Of a stretch of DNA of 42,726 nt, positions 16,904 through 27,620 are shown one piece after another (positions within the stretch are counted from its first letter, which is position 1; the number at the start of each line of letters is the position of its first letter). The position numbers were made by a program, and so were the translations under genes. This DNA comes from Lachnospiraceae bacterium (GTDB lineage: Bacteria; Bacillota; Clostridia; Lachnospirales; Lachnospiraceae): positions 1 to 42,726 of the forward strand of contig JAFVBE010000004.1 of assembly GCA_017480195.1 (NCBI GenBank), given 5' to 3'. A model generated the notes under the pieces. It worked only from the letters and a program-made list of their open reading frames with translations. It did no database searches and was not told the origin of the DNA.

Positions 16904-17026
16904 AAGCTTGGATGAATCCATCGCAGGCACGCTCTCGCTAAGATTCGCACGCAGCGGTACTAAGCCCGAAAATACCTCGCTAAGTACCGGCGGCTCATAT
17001 TACCTGCTTATGGACTCATCCAAGCT
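16904..17026 (+). repeat. Dispersed palindromic element, copy B
   Basis: Inverted arms of 18 bp (16904-16921/17009-17026, one G/T difference, outermost AAGCTT) enclose the same two core blocks as copy A at 3630-3821, here in the opposite orientation. The inner loop between cores is only a short CCCGAAAATACCTC stretch instead of A's 13-bp hairpin. It lies upstream of the membrane-protein gene and is not transcribed in the same sense relative to neighbours as copy A, arguing against a gene-specific leader. Confidence 0.85.
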
Positions 17027-17223
17027 TCGTAAGCCATCTACATAGTTTAATATTTTAATCTATAGTTCTTATTAGCTACATTTGTTTTTCTTAATTGCAA
17101 TAATAATCCATTATATGATTTTTGTCAAGTATATTTTACATTTTATTTATTATATTTGTATTTTTGCCATTATACAGTTACAATCCAAGCCATAATTGGT
17201 ATATTGCAAAAACGAGATTTCAC

Positions 17224-17278
17224 TATTCCGGTTTCGGCCTAATCGGAATTGACACCACACATATACTGATGATATACT
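17224..17278 (+). promoter_or_regulatory. Promoter of the chemoreceptor gene with upstream inverted repeat
   Basis: TTGACA (17249-17254) and TATACT (17273-17278) are 18 bp apart, 48 bp before the start codon. An ATTCCG-(14)-CGGAAT inverted repeat (17224-17249) abuts the -35 and could be an operator. No sigma-28-type promoter was evident. The remaining stretch 17045-17223 is AT-rich without visible genes. Confidence 0.65.
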
Positions 17279-17326
17279 TTTGCTAATTGAGAACTGCAAA
17301 CAACCGTATTTATTTAGGAGAAAGAT

Positions 17327-19039
17327 ATGTCTGTAAGAAAGATAAAATTAAGATGGAAGATAACTATAGCCGTACTTTTATGTGTATTAATTGTCGAGGC
17401 TGTAATAGGAATATTTGCAATATCTAATTTAAAGAAGGATTTGCTTAGTACAAGTAAGCAGCAAACCATATATACTGCACAGGTTGCAGCAGATATGATA
17501 GATGGCGATGCATTTGCAGAGCTTACCAACGGAGACGAAGACACAGATACTTATATGGAAATGTTTGATGCACTTTCACATTTTCTTTTAGATGAAAATG
17601 TCGCGTACATATATACTATGCGTCGCTCAGGCAACACAGCAGAATTCGTAGTTGATACCGATACTGAGGAAGGCTCGGAAATCGGTGAGGAATACGAGCT
17701 CTATGATGAATTAGAGCAGGCACTAAACGGCAAGATAATAGGCGACGATGATGTAACAACAGACGAATGGGGAAGCTTCTATACAGGCTATGCCCCAATT
17801 CATAATTCAAAGGGTGAGACGGTAGGTGTCGTAGGTGTCGATTACGAGGTAGGCAGTATTAACAAGCCAATTAAAAGTATGATAAATAAAATAATTATCA
17901 TAGAGTTCATCGTACTTATAATCGCTGCGGTAATTGCTACAGTTATAGGTCGTATGATGTCTCAGAATGTTCTTATGATAAATGCAAAGGTAGATGAGCT
18001 TGCATCCGCTGACGGAGATTTAACGAAAGAAATCGATATAAGAAGTGGCGACGAGATAGAAAATGTTGCTTCAAGCTTTAATCAGTTCATAGGCAAACTC
18101 CGCACTCTTATGCTCTCCATAAAGCAGAACGAGAGCAAGCTTATGCAGTCAACAAAGAATATTAATCAGGAATTAGATGCCGCTTCAAACGAGCTCGCAG
18201 ATGTATCCGCAACATTAGAAGAAATGTCTGCATCAATGAGTGATACTAATAATTCCGTATCAGAGATATTTACCGCTTCCATTGAGGTTAAGGATTTAGC
18301 CGACAAGCTACATGATGAATCAAAGGAAAGCGAAGAATATGCTCTGTCAATAAGCCGCTCGGCAGATGAAGCCGGAAGAAACTGCAACAACGCAAAGCAG
18401 AACATGGCAGAGACACTTACAGAATTAGAAAAGGATTTGGAAAACCGCATAAATGATACTACAGATATAAACAGAATAATCAAGCTTACCACAGATATAA
18501 TAGACATCGCAGAGCAGACTCAGATGCTTTCATTAAATGCAAGCATAGAAGCAGCCCGTGCAGGCGAAAGCGGAAAGGGCTTTGCCGTAGTAGCAGAGGA
18601 GATAGGCAAGCTCGCAGAAGCAACCTCGAATACCGCAACCGAAATCGAGGAGATAAGCAAATTCACCGTAGACACCGTAAACGGTCTTGTAAATGTATCT
18701 CAGAGCACCATAAATCTCATCGACCAGAATGTAAACCATGATTACGAAGTTATGGCAGAGGTCGGCGAGTCCTACTCAAAGGACTCCAGATACTTTATGG
18801 AGCGCATGACAAACTTCAACTCATTGGCTAAGGAATTAAGCTCAAGCATAACACAGATAGAGGAACACTTAAATCTTATACAGGAGGTAGTTGACGAATC
18901 AACATCCAGCATCTCAACTGTAAGCGAGAATGCCCAGACAATCAACACCAAGCTTAAAAATGTCGCTGCAAACAGCGAGGTCAACGCCGAAATCGTAAAT
19001 GAGCTCGGAGAGATCATAAATAAATTTACGGTGGAATAA
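17327..19039 (+). CDS. Methyl-accepting chemotaxis protein
   Basis: The 570-residue receptor has TM1 (about 13-31), an extracellular Cache-like sensor (about 32-185; includes [21 protein letters not shown] and [20 protein letters not shown]), TM2 (about 188-208), HAMP (about 210-262) and a cytoplasmic signalling coiled coil. The kinase-contact hairpin tip is clear: [20 protein letters not shown] followed by [11 protein letters not shown]. It senses small extracellular ligands and controls CheA; the ligand is unknown. AGGAG lies 6 bases before ATG. It is monocistronic and isolated from other chemotaxis genes. Confidence 0.95.
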   Translation: MSVRKIKLRWKITIAVLLCVLIVEAVIGIFAISNLKKDLLSTSKQQTIYTAQVAADMIDGDAFAELTNGDEDTDTYMEMFDALSHFLLDENVAYIYTMRRSGNTAEFVVDTDTEEGSEIGEEYELYDELEQALNGKIIGDDDVTTDEWGSFYTGYAPIHNSKGETVGVVGVDYEVGSINKPIKSMINKIIIIEFIVLIIAAVIATVIGRMMSQNVLMINAKVDELASADGDLTKEIDIRSGDEIENVASSFNQFIGKLRTLMLSIKQNESKLMQSTKNINQELDAASNELADVSATLEEMSASMSDTNNSVSEIFTASIEVKDLADKLHDESKESEEYALSISRSADEAGRNCNNAKQNMAETLTELEKDLENRINDTTDINRIIKLTTDIIDIAEQTQMLSLNASIEAARAGESGKGFAVVAEEIGKLAEATSNTATEIEEISKFTVDTVNGLVNVSQSTINLIDQNVNHDYEVMAEVGESYSKDSRYFMERMTNFNSLAKELSSSITQIEEHLNLIQEVVDESTSSISTVSENAQTINTKLKNVAANSEVNAEIVNELGEIINKFTVE

Positions 19040-19057
19040 AAATTATTGCAAATCAAG

Positions 19058-19090
19058 AACAGGCGTGCAACATATTGATACACGCCTGTT
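19058..19090. terminator. Terminator between chemoreceptor and toxin gene
   Basis: A perfect 10-bp stem AACAGGCGTG/CACGCCTGTT with a 13-nt loop sits between convergent genes, followed on the plus strand by AATTATTATTTATTTG. Confidence 0.75.
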
Positions 19091-19109
19091 AATTATTATT
19101 TATTTGTAC

Positions 19110-19430
19110 TTAATCTTTAGTTAAACACTTGCTAATATCTCTGCCACCATACAAAATTCTCACAATATAAACAATCTTTAATTTATTATCAGTATAATAA
19201 AATACCATATATTTATTAACTAACATAAATCTATATCCTTTGCTTCTCCAAGGCTCACTATGATAAAGTGGATTCCTATTAGGCATCTGTTCCAATGAAC
19301 GAATATTCTCCATAATTCGTCTTACTTGTTCGGCAGCGATATATGAAGCAAGAAGGTTAATTGTCATATATTCATATATATCACGTAAATCCTGTCTTGC
19401 CGATTCTGAGTATTCAATTCTAAAAATCAT
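19110..19430 (-). CDS. RelE/ParE-family toxin
   Basis: The 106-residue protein has the RelE/ParE fold pattern: an N-terminal beta strand MIFRIEYSESARQDLRDIYEYM, two helices, and a C-terminal sheet with GYRFMLVNKYMVFYY and IVYIVRILYGGRDISK. Toxins with this form cut mRNA at the ribosome or poison gyrase; sequence alone does not settle which. It overlaps the antitoxin by 4 bp (ATGA), the normal coupled order antitoxin-toxin. Confidence 0.9.
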   Translation of the reverse strand: MIFRIEYSESARQDLRDIYEYMTINLLASYIAAEQVRRIMENIRSLEQMPNRNPLYHSEPWRSKGYRFMLVNKYMVFYYTDNKLKIVYIVRILYGGRDISKCLTKD

Positions 19431-19732
19431 ATACCATAATCCCTCATCATTTCTTTCTCTACCTCATCCGCAGAATATGTTCTTTCAGCTTCTATATCTG
19501 CTACTCCTTTCATAAGTTCAGCATCTAATTGCTCTTTTGTCAAAGCTCCATATGATACAGGCACTCTATCAGGAAGCTTTATCTCAAATGGAATTCCACG
19601 CTGCAACACAACCTGTCTAAGAAACATACTCACTGCATTTGACATTGGAATTCCAAGCTGATTTAGCACAACCTCTGCCTGTTCTTTAATATCGGGTTCT
19701 ACACGAGCAAATACATTTGAAGTCTTAGCCAT
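19427..19732 (-). CDS. RelB/DinJ-family antitoxin
   Basis: The 101-residue protein begins MAKTSNVFARVEPDIKEQAEVVLNQLG, the ribbon-helix-helix N-terminus of RelB/DinJ antitoxins, followed by MSNAVSMFLRQV and an acidic C-terminal tail that would wrap the toxin. The ATG at 19732 is preceded by AGGAGG at suitable distance; a GTG one codon earlier is less likely. A promoter (TTGCAC-17-TATAAT, 19792-19820) precedes it and is probably autorepressed. Confidence 0.92.
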   Translation of the reverse strand: MAKTSNVFARVEPDIKEQAEVVLNQLGIPMSNAVSMFLRQVVLQRGIPFEIKLPDRVPVSYGALTKEQLDAELMKGVADIEAERTYSADEVEKEMMRDYGI

Positions 19733-19791
19733 CACATCACCTCCTCACAAAATATCAAATATCTTAACTAATTTTATCATTTGTTTATATT

Positions 19792-19820
19792 ATTATAGCA
19801 TATAGTCTTAATATGTGCAA
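19792..19820 (-). promoter_or_regulatory. Promoter of toxin-antitoxin operon
   Basis: Minus-strand TTGCAC (19815-19820), 17 bp, TATAAT (19792-19797), about 60 bp upstream of the antitoxin start. Confidence 0.7.
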
Positions 19821-19871
19821 TCTAAATGCAATACATTTGCAAGCTATTATATCTTTAACTAAATTCAGCAA

Positions 19872-19922
19872 TTATTCTAAATAATCAGCTATTCCATCCT
19901 CATCATTAATTCTAATAACAAA
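19872..19922 (-). pseudogene. Short coding fossil after the HAD gene
   Basis: Just beyond the HAD gene's stop, in another frame, the minus strand reads NFVIRINDEDGIADYLE-stop. The NDEDG(V/I)A pattern resembles the C-terminal end of Cof-type HAD phosphatases. At this length it may be chance, or the stump of a deleted gene. Confidence 0.25.
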
Positions 19923-19923
19923 A

Positions 19924-20571
19924 TTAAATTTTTAAAGCATATTTATAAACATTGAGTATATTCTTGCACACACATACATTATTATAACCTGCAAATTCAT
20001 CTCTTGTAGTCGTTCCTGTAAGTACAGCCACAAAATTCACATCTGCATTTTCGGCGGTTTTAGCATCAACAATGCTATCACCTACATATAAAACCTCTGA
20101 TTTGTCTACTCCAAAATAGTCAATAGCCCATAGCAATCCTTCGGGATTAGGCTTTTCAACCTTTACATCCTCTGCTCCCACAATAACATCTACTAATTTA
20201 TCCGCATCATATTTAAATAATATCTGTTCAATACGATAATGAAATTTCGTAGTTACAATACCTATCTTGTAACCATTATCTTTTAACTTCAGCAAGGTTT
20301 CCTTCACATTTTCATATAATACAGTATTTTCAACCATAACATCATCAGCCTTGTCCTTAAAATAATTCGCAAATAACTCAGCTTCCTTTAAATCATTTTT
20401 ATCAGTTAATGCGAAAAAAGTATCTTTAAGTGATAATCCTATTGTCCTCTTAATATCTTCATCCTCTTTAGCCCCATATCCTAACCTCTCTAACGCATAA
20501 TTAACACTAAGCACAATCCCCTTTGTAGAATCACCCAATGTATAATCAAAATCAAAAATTATAACCTTCAC
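19924..20571 (-). CDS. HAD-family phosphatase (phosphoglycolate phosphatase-like)
   Basis: The 215-residue hydrolase has HAD motif I DFDYTLGDST (7-16), a helical cap, motif II IVTTK, motif III Lys in EKPNPEG, and motif IV GDSIVDAKTA. The layout fits the Gph/PPase branch, which removes phosphate from small sugars or glycolate; the substrate is not predictable. The start is GTG at 20571, with GGGAGG 8 bases upstream. A promoter (TTGATT-16-TATAAT with extended -10 TGA) lies at 20614-20641, so it is independent of the atp operon. Confidence 0.9.
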   Translation of the reverse strand: MKVIIFDFDYTLGDSTKGIVLSVNYALERLGYGAKEDEDIKRTIGLSLKDTFFALTDKNDLKEAELFANYFKDKADDVMVENTVLYENVKETLLKLKDNGYKIGIVTTKFHYRIEQILFKYDADKLVDVIVGAEDVKVEKPNPEGLLWAIDYFGVDKSEVLYVGDSIVDAKTAENADVNFVAVLTGTTTRDEFAGYNNVCVCKNILNVYKYALKI

Positions 20572-20613
20572 TATATAAACCTCCCAATCTCATATCAAAT
20601 AAAATTTCTTGCC

Positions 20614-20641
20614 ATTATATCACATCGCATACATAAATCAA
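20614..20641 (-). promoter_or_regulatory. Promoter of HAD phosphatase gene
   Basis: Minus-strand TTGATT (20636-20641), 16 bp, TATAAT (20614-20619) preceded by TGA (extended -10), about 43 bp upstream of the GTG start. Confidence 0.65.
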
Positions 20642-20696
20642 CACAAACTACAACCTTAAATAAAATTATTCAACCTAAGCAAATACAAAAATATAT

Positions 20697-20753
20697 AACG
20701 GCTCACATTTATAAATGAATCCATATCTCTATCGAGCCGTTGGCGAGATAGAG
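20697..20753 (-). terminator. Terminator hairpin with a competing stem, downstream of atp operon
   Basis: AACGGCTC/GAGCCGTT (20697-20704/20734-20741) forms a stem containing the palindrome CATTTATAAATG in its loop; on the minus strand it is followed by TATATATTTTTG, as a terminator. A second stem, CTCTATC/GATAGAG (20727-20733/20747-20753), uses bases next to the first and would block it in part. The arrangement resembles an attenuator or simply nested hairpins. Confidence 0.55.
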
Positions 20754-21088
20754 GATGGTCTTGGAATGTGGGCGGTGCAACAGTTAGCTCTTGGACACTT
20801 CACCAAAGTATATTTGTATGCCATTTGTCAATAGCGGCATAGGGGTTATGGGTTTGCAAAAGAACCGTATAAAAGCGTGGGTAATTAAAGAAAAAGAAGT
20901 GGAATATATTTTACGAATAGTAATTATATATTCCACTTCTTTTGATTTTAGTATCCCCTACGCTTTTATCCGAGTGAGAACGGGTTCTTGGCAAACCCTT
21001 ATAACACCGAAGCCCTATGACAAAGGCATACTCTATAATATATTGGTCCAAGAGCTAACTGTGGCGCCATCTACATTCCAAGACCATC
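20754..21088. repeat. 335-bp imperfect palindrome downstream of atpC
   Basis: The left arm (about 20754-20908) and the reverse complement of the right arm (about 20927-21088) align along their whole length at roughly three-quarters identity. Both share GATGGTCTTGGAATGT at the ends and ACAGTTAGCTCTTGGAC further in, and meet in a perfect 17-bp stem (20892-20908/20927-20943). Transcribed, it would form one long bulged hairpin. No convincing protein is encoded. It could be a MITE-like insertion, two inverted copies of a shorter repeat, or a structured RNA. It fills most of the 544-bp gap between the HAD and atpC genes. Confidence 0.8.
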
Positions 21089-21115
21089 AGTCTATAAACC
21101 AACCCTGATATAATT

Positions 21116-21528
21116 TTAATCTAATTTGTGTCCTTTGTCTCGCAGTCCCGCTGCCGCCCTCTGCAGCATAAGCTCTGCCTCAAGATACTCCTCTACACTC
21201 TTCTTCTGGAGCCTTGCCTCGATAAGTTCCTCTTCCTTCTCTTTGGCACGATTAGCCTCAACCTCATCAGGTCGCTCGGCTGTATTAACCAAAAGAAGAA
21301 CATCATTATTCTCAATACGCATTATACCCTCAGACACTACAGCATATTCTACCGTATCGTCAGGCAGAGTATAATGCAGAGTACCCGGCACAATTGCCAC
21401 TACTACATTCCTGTGGTGAGCTAAGACACCATATTCACCATCTATGGTAGGAACGACAATCCCTTTTAGCTCTCCTTCGAAGAAAGGACTGTCCGCCTCA
21501 TATATACGTGCTTTAAAAGTATGCTCCA

Positions 21529-21529
<1 letters not shown>
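21116..21529 (-). CDS. atpC: ATP synthase epsilon subunit
   Basis: The 137-residue protein has the N-terminal beta-sandwich (FKARIYEADSPFFEGELKGI... about 1-85) and the C-terminal two-helix hairpin (RAKEKEEELIEARLQKKS...) of F1 epsilon, which regulates rotation and ATP hydrolysis. The start is GTG at 21529, sharing its first base with the last base of the atpD stop codon, so translation is coupled. It is the last gene of the operon. Confidence 0.95.
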
Positions 21530-23854
<2,325 letters not shown>

Positions 23855-23856
23855 TC

Positions 23857-25641
23857 CTACTCACCATCCCCGCTGTCAAGCTTACTTATATACTCATCTT
23901 TGTATTTTGCCGCCTCATCAATTATAGTCTGCTTGTCATCATCTGACAAAAGTCCCGTATCATCAATCCTATTACAAAGACTCATCTGATTCTCATGGAA
24001 ATATCCGAACAATTCACTTCTGAAATCAAGCATACTCTCAAGAGGTATATCCTGCATAACATGAGCTGTTGAAGCTACTAATGTAATAACCTGCTCGTGA
24101 AGCTTCATAGGATGACTCTGCGGCTGTCTCAAAAGTCTCATAAGTCCCTGACCATATACAAGCTGTCTCTTGGTCGTATCATCAAGGTCACTTGAGAACT
24201 GTGTAAATACTTCCATCTCACGATACTGTGCAAGGTCAAGTCTAATACTTCCTGCCGCCTTCTTCATAGCCTTAGTCTGTGCAGCACCACCTACACGGGA
24301 TACTGAAAGTCCGACATTTACAGCAGGTCTTTGACCTGAGAAGAAAAGCTCACTCTCAAGGAATATCTGACCGTCTGTTATGGAGATGATATTCGTCGGA
24401 ATATACGCAGATACATCTCCTGCCTGTGTCTCAACTATAGGAAGCGCAGTAAGCGAGCCGCCACCCTTCTCGGCAGAAAGATGCGCCGAACGCTCGAGCA
24501 GTCTCGAATGAAGATAGAATACATCTCCCGGAAATGCCTCTCTTCCCGGTGAACGCTCAAGCAGAAGGCTCAAAGCCCTGTATGCTATGGCATGTTTCGA
24601 TAAATCATCATATACGATAAGAACATCCTTGCCCTGCTCCATAAAATACTCTCCAAGCGCAGTACCCGCATATGGAGCAATATATTGAAGCGGTGCGGAG
24701 TCCGAAGCAGATGCATTTACAACTATGGTATAACTCATTGCGTCATGCTTGTTAAGAGTTGCTACAAGCTGTGCCACGCTGCTTGCCTTCTGTCCTATCG
24801 CAACATATATACATATAACACCGTTGCCTTTCTGATTCAGTATTGTATCAAGTGCAACCGTCGTCTTACCCGTCTGTCTGTCGCCAATTATGAGTTCTCT
24901 CTGACCTCTGCCTATAGGGAACATGGAATCAATGGCAAGAAGTCCTGTATCCATCGGCTCATTAACAGGCTGTCTGTCAATTATACTTGGTGCAGGCGTC
25001 TCTAATGCACGGTAATCCTGTGTCGGAATATCACCCTTCTTATCTATAGGATTGCCGAGCGCATCAACCACTCTTCCAACGAAGCCTTCACCTACAGCTA
25101 TACCCGCCGTCTTCTTAGTCCTTCTGACACGGCTTCCGTCAGTTATATCCTCGTCATCACCAAAAAGTACTACACCGATTTCGCCGCGTCGCAAATCCTG
25201 AACCATTCCCTTGACACCTGATTCAAATACAACTATCTCACCGTATCTTACCGCATCAAGTCCGGTCACAACTATTATACCGTCTCCGACAGTCTTGACG
25301 AAACCTTCCTCCTCCGGTACAGCCTCCAATGTAAAATCATCTATCGACTTCCTAAGAAGCGTTATCATCTGCTCAGGCTGTGACTTACTTGCATATCTGC
25401 CTGAAATCTCTGACAATAAATCCTTGAACTGTCCGAGTCTTCCCTCAGGCGTCCAGTTGTAAACCTCGCCCTCATATTCAAGCTTGAAGCCGCGTATATC
25501 ATTATCCGCCACCCATTCAAGCTCTATATCCTTATCATATTTATTCTTAAGAAAGCTCTCAAATCTTACCTTCTGTTCATCTGACGGTGCAGCCTTGGCA
25601 TAGAGATAAGCGATAGATTTTTCAGGAGTATTATTGTCCAT
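23857..25641 (-). CDS. atpA: ATP synthase alpha subunit with fused delta C-terminal domain
   Basis: The 594-residue protein is about 90 residues longer than a normal alpha subunit. Residues 18-80 (SDEQKVRFESFL...DIELEWVADNDIRGFKLEYEGEVYNW...GRLGQFKDLL, quoted with gaps) match the C-terminal domain of the delta/OSCP subunit; alpha proper starts around 86 (SQPEQMITLLRKSIDDF). Walker A GDRQTGKT (253-260) and the PQSHPMKLHEQV region are intact. No separate atpH exists: atpF overlaps this start by 11 bp. Alpha's N-terminus normally binds delta's N-terminal domain at the top of F1, and that delta N-terminal domain is not encoded here. I infer the fusion replaces delta as the stator link to subunit b. 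Confidence 0.93.
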   Translation of the reverse strand: MDNNTPEKSIAYLYAKAAPSDEQKVRFESFLKNKYDKDIELEWVADNDIRGFKLEYEGEVYNWTPEGRLGQFKDLLSEISGRYASKSQPEQMITLLRKSIDDFTLEAVPEEEGFVKTVGDGIIVVTGLDAVRYGEIVVFESGVKGMVQDLRRGEIGVVLFGDDEDITDGSRVRRTKKTAGIAVGEGFVGRVVDALGNPIDKKGDIPTQDYRALETPAPSIIDRQPVNEPMDTGLLAIDSMFPIGRGQRELIIGDRQTGKTTVALDTILNQKGNGVICIYVAIGQKASSVAQLVATLNKHDAMSYTIVVNASASDSAPLQYIAPYAGTALGEYFMEQGKDVLIVYDDLSKHAIAYRALSLLLERSPGREAFPGDVFYLHSRLLERSAHLSAEKGGGSLTALPIVETQAGDVSAYIPTNIISITDGQIFLESELFFSGQRPAVNVGLSVSRVGGAAQTKAMKKAAGSIRLDLAQYREMEVFTQFSSDLDDTTKRQLVYGQGLMRLLRQPQSHPMKLHEQVITLVASTAHVMQDIPLESMLDFRSELFGYFHENQMSLCNRIDDTGLLSDDDKQTIIDEAAKYKDEYISKLDSGDGE

Positions 25642-26137
25642 CCTTTACACTCCTTTCGGCATCCTCTAAGAACACATCATATGCCTTTTCAATATCATCA
25701 CTCATAAATATCTTCTCAGCAGCCTGACTTACCATATCAGTTATATCCTTGCTGGCGCTGTTGATAATATTAGCACGAACACTCTCTGCTTCCTTCTTGG
25801 CATCATCTACTATCTTGTCTGCCTTTTCCTTAGCTTCCTTTTCCTTATCGGCACGAAGTGTATCAAGCTCTGCTGCCACAGCCTTCTTCTTGTCAGCTAT
25901 CTCATCATCCACAGCCTTAAGCTTATTCTGATACTCCTCCTCACTTGCCTTAGCGTTGGCAAGCTTCTCATTTGCCTCATCATCAAGACTCTTGTAATGA
26001 GCCTCTCTCTTATCCATAAAGTCCTTAACCGGCTTATATAACAGGATATATAATCCGAAGAAAAGTATCGCAAAGTTAGCAAGATGGAGTAATATCTGCT
26101 GGAAGTCTATATTAAGTGGTAATCCTGTAAGTATCAT
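25631..26137 (-). CDS. atpF: ATP synthase b subunit (stator)
   Basis: The 168-residue protein has one N-terminal membrane segment (about 18-37, HLANFAILFFGLYILLY) followed by a long charged helix (EEEYQNKLKAVDDEIADKK...) forming the peripheral stalk dimer. The ATG at 26137 has GGAAGG 8 bases upstream; a GTG 9 bases earlier is too close. It overlaps atpA by 11 bp; with no separate delta, its C-terminus presumably meets the delta-like domain on AtpA. Confidence 0.95.
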   Translation of the reverse strand: MILTGLPLNIDFQQILLHLANFAILFFGLYILLYKPVKDFMDKREAHYKSLDDEANEKLANAKASEEEYQNKLKAVDDEIADKKKAVAAELDTLRADKEKEAKEKADKIVDDAKKEAESVRANIINSASKDITDMVSQAAEKIFMSDDIEKAYDVFLEDAERSVKDGQ

Positions 26138-26155
26138 ATTACGCACCTTCCTTTA

Positions 26156-26626
<471 letters not shown>

Positions 26627-26662
26627 TTAGATTTGATTTATTAAAATATTTTAATTAGATAA

Positions 26663-27526
26663 TCAGGCTTCCTGTACCTCACCGGACTGAATATCCTGCT
26701 TAACCTTCTTTTCCTTCTTCTCCTTAGGCTTAGGCGGCTCCGAAACCTCTCCGTAGAATATGGTTGTTAAAAGCGTCAGCACATATGCCTGTATAAGCGC
26801 ATGAAGCAATGTGAACAACACTCCTACAACTACCGGAAGCAATATCGAAAGTCCCAGAGTGAAATATATAAGCTCCGTAACCAACATACCTGAGAGCAAA
26901 GCTCCAAATAGACGGAAGCTCATAGAAAGAGGAAGCGAAAACTCCTTAAGCGTAAGTCCCACACCTCTTAGCTTATTATTCATAATACCGCCTGAAAGTA
27001 TGACAAGATATGATAAGCATCCCATCATAATCGCACCATTTATATCTGCAAGCGGTGCAGGAAGTGATATCGAGTGTCCCTCCGTAGTTATCGCCTGAAA
27101 TCCGAACAGCTCGAACAGTGTACCTACGAATACATAAGTTCCTGTTGCAAATACATATGCACCTAAAAATCCATTGCTGTGTGGACTATTTGTCTTTGCC
27201 AGATTATCGAAAAATCCAACCCATGTCTCAAGTAAGAGCTGGAATTTCCCCGGCACATTCTTGAATCTCGGAATAACGAAGATTCTTACAATCAAGGCAA
27301 ACAAAAGTATAATCGCCGTCACCGTAAATCCTGCTATGAGCGACGGATTAACCGAAAGTCCAAACAGGCTTATCCTGTTTTCTTCGTGGAGTACCGCATC
27401 TCTCATCATTTCCTTGATAGTCTCATGCTTCTCTACCGCTCCATTCGTAAATGCTATACCGGCAGCAAGCACAAGCTCAATGACGATGAGTAATATGATG
27501 GCAGTCGTCCTTTTCTTTTTACTCAA
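26663..27526 (-). CDS. atpB: ATP synthase a subunit
   Basis: The ~287-residue membrane protein is the Fo stator channel. The essential Arg is in PLSMSFRLFGALLSG (about residue 205), and the last helix region LLHALIQAYVLTLLTTIFYG is typical. A lysine-rich cytoplasmic tail (PPKPKEKKEKKVKQ) follows. There is no ATG: two in-frame TTG codons lie at 27532 and 27526; I chose 27526 because GGAG is 9 bases upstream. It is first in the operon atpB-E-F-A-G-D-C, driven by the promoter at 27574-27602. Confidence 0.95.
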   Translation of the reverse strand: MSKKKRTTAIILLIVIELVLAAGIAFTNGAVEKHETIKEMMRDAVLHEENRISLFGLSVNPSLIAGFTVTAIILLFALIVRIFVIPRFKNVPGKFQLLLETWVGFFDNLAKTNSPHSNGFLGAYVFATGTYVFVGTLFELFGFQAITTEGHSISLPAPLADINGAIMMGCLSYLVILSGGIMNNKLRGVGLTLKEFSLPLSMSFRLFGALLSGMLVTELIYFTLGLSILLPVVVGVLFTLLHALIQAYVLTLLTTIFYGEVSEPPKPKEKKEKKVKQDIQSGEVQEA

Positions 27527-27573
27527 AACCAAAGACTCCTTTCCTTGTAAAATATGTAATTAATCCGTGGATA

Positions 27574-27602
27574 ATTATATTCCTAAAAAACCGCAGTGTC
27601 AA
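27574..27602 (-). promoter_or_regulatory. Promoter of the atp operon
   Basis: Minus-strand consensus TTGACA (27597-27602), 17 bp, TATAAT (27574-27579), about 48 bp before the atpB start. Confidence 0.8.
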
Positions 27603-27620
27603 ACATTAAAAGTTAAAAAC

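Noticed and set aside
20791-21108. Plus-strand 105-residue frame in the palindrome
   Set aside because: It runs across the hairpin centre, has no ribosome site, and its sequence is explained by the inverted repeat.
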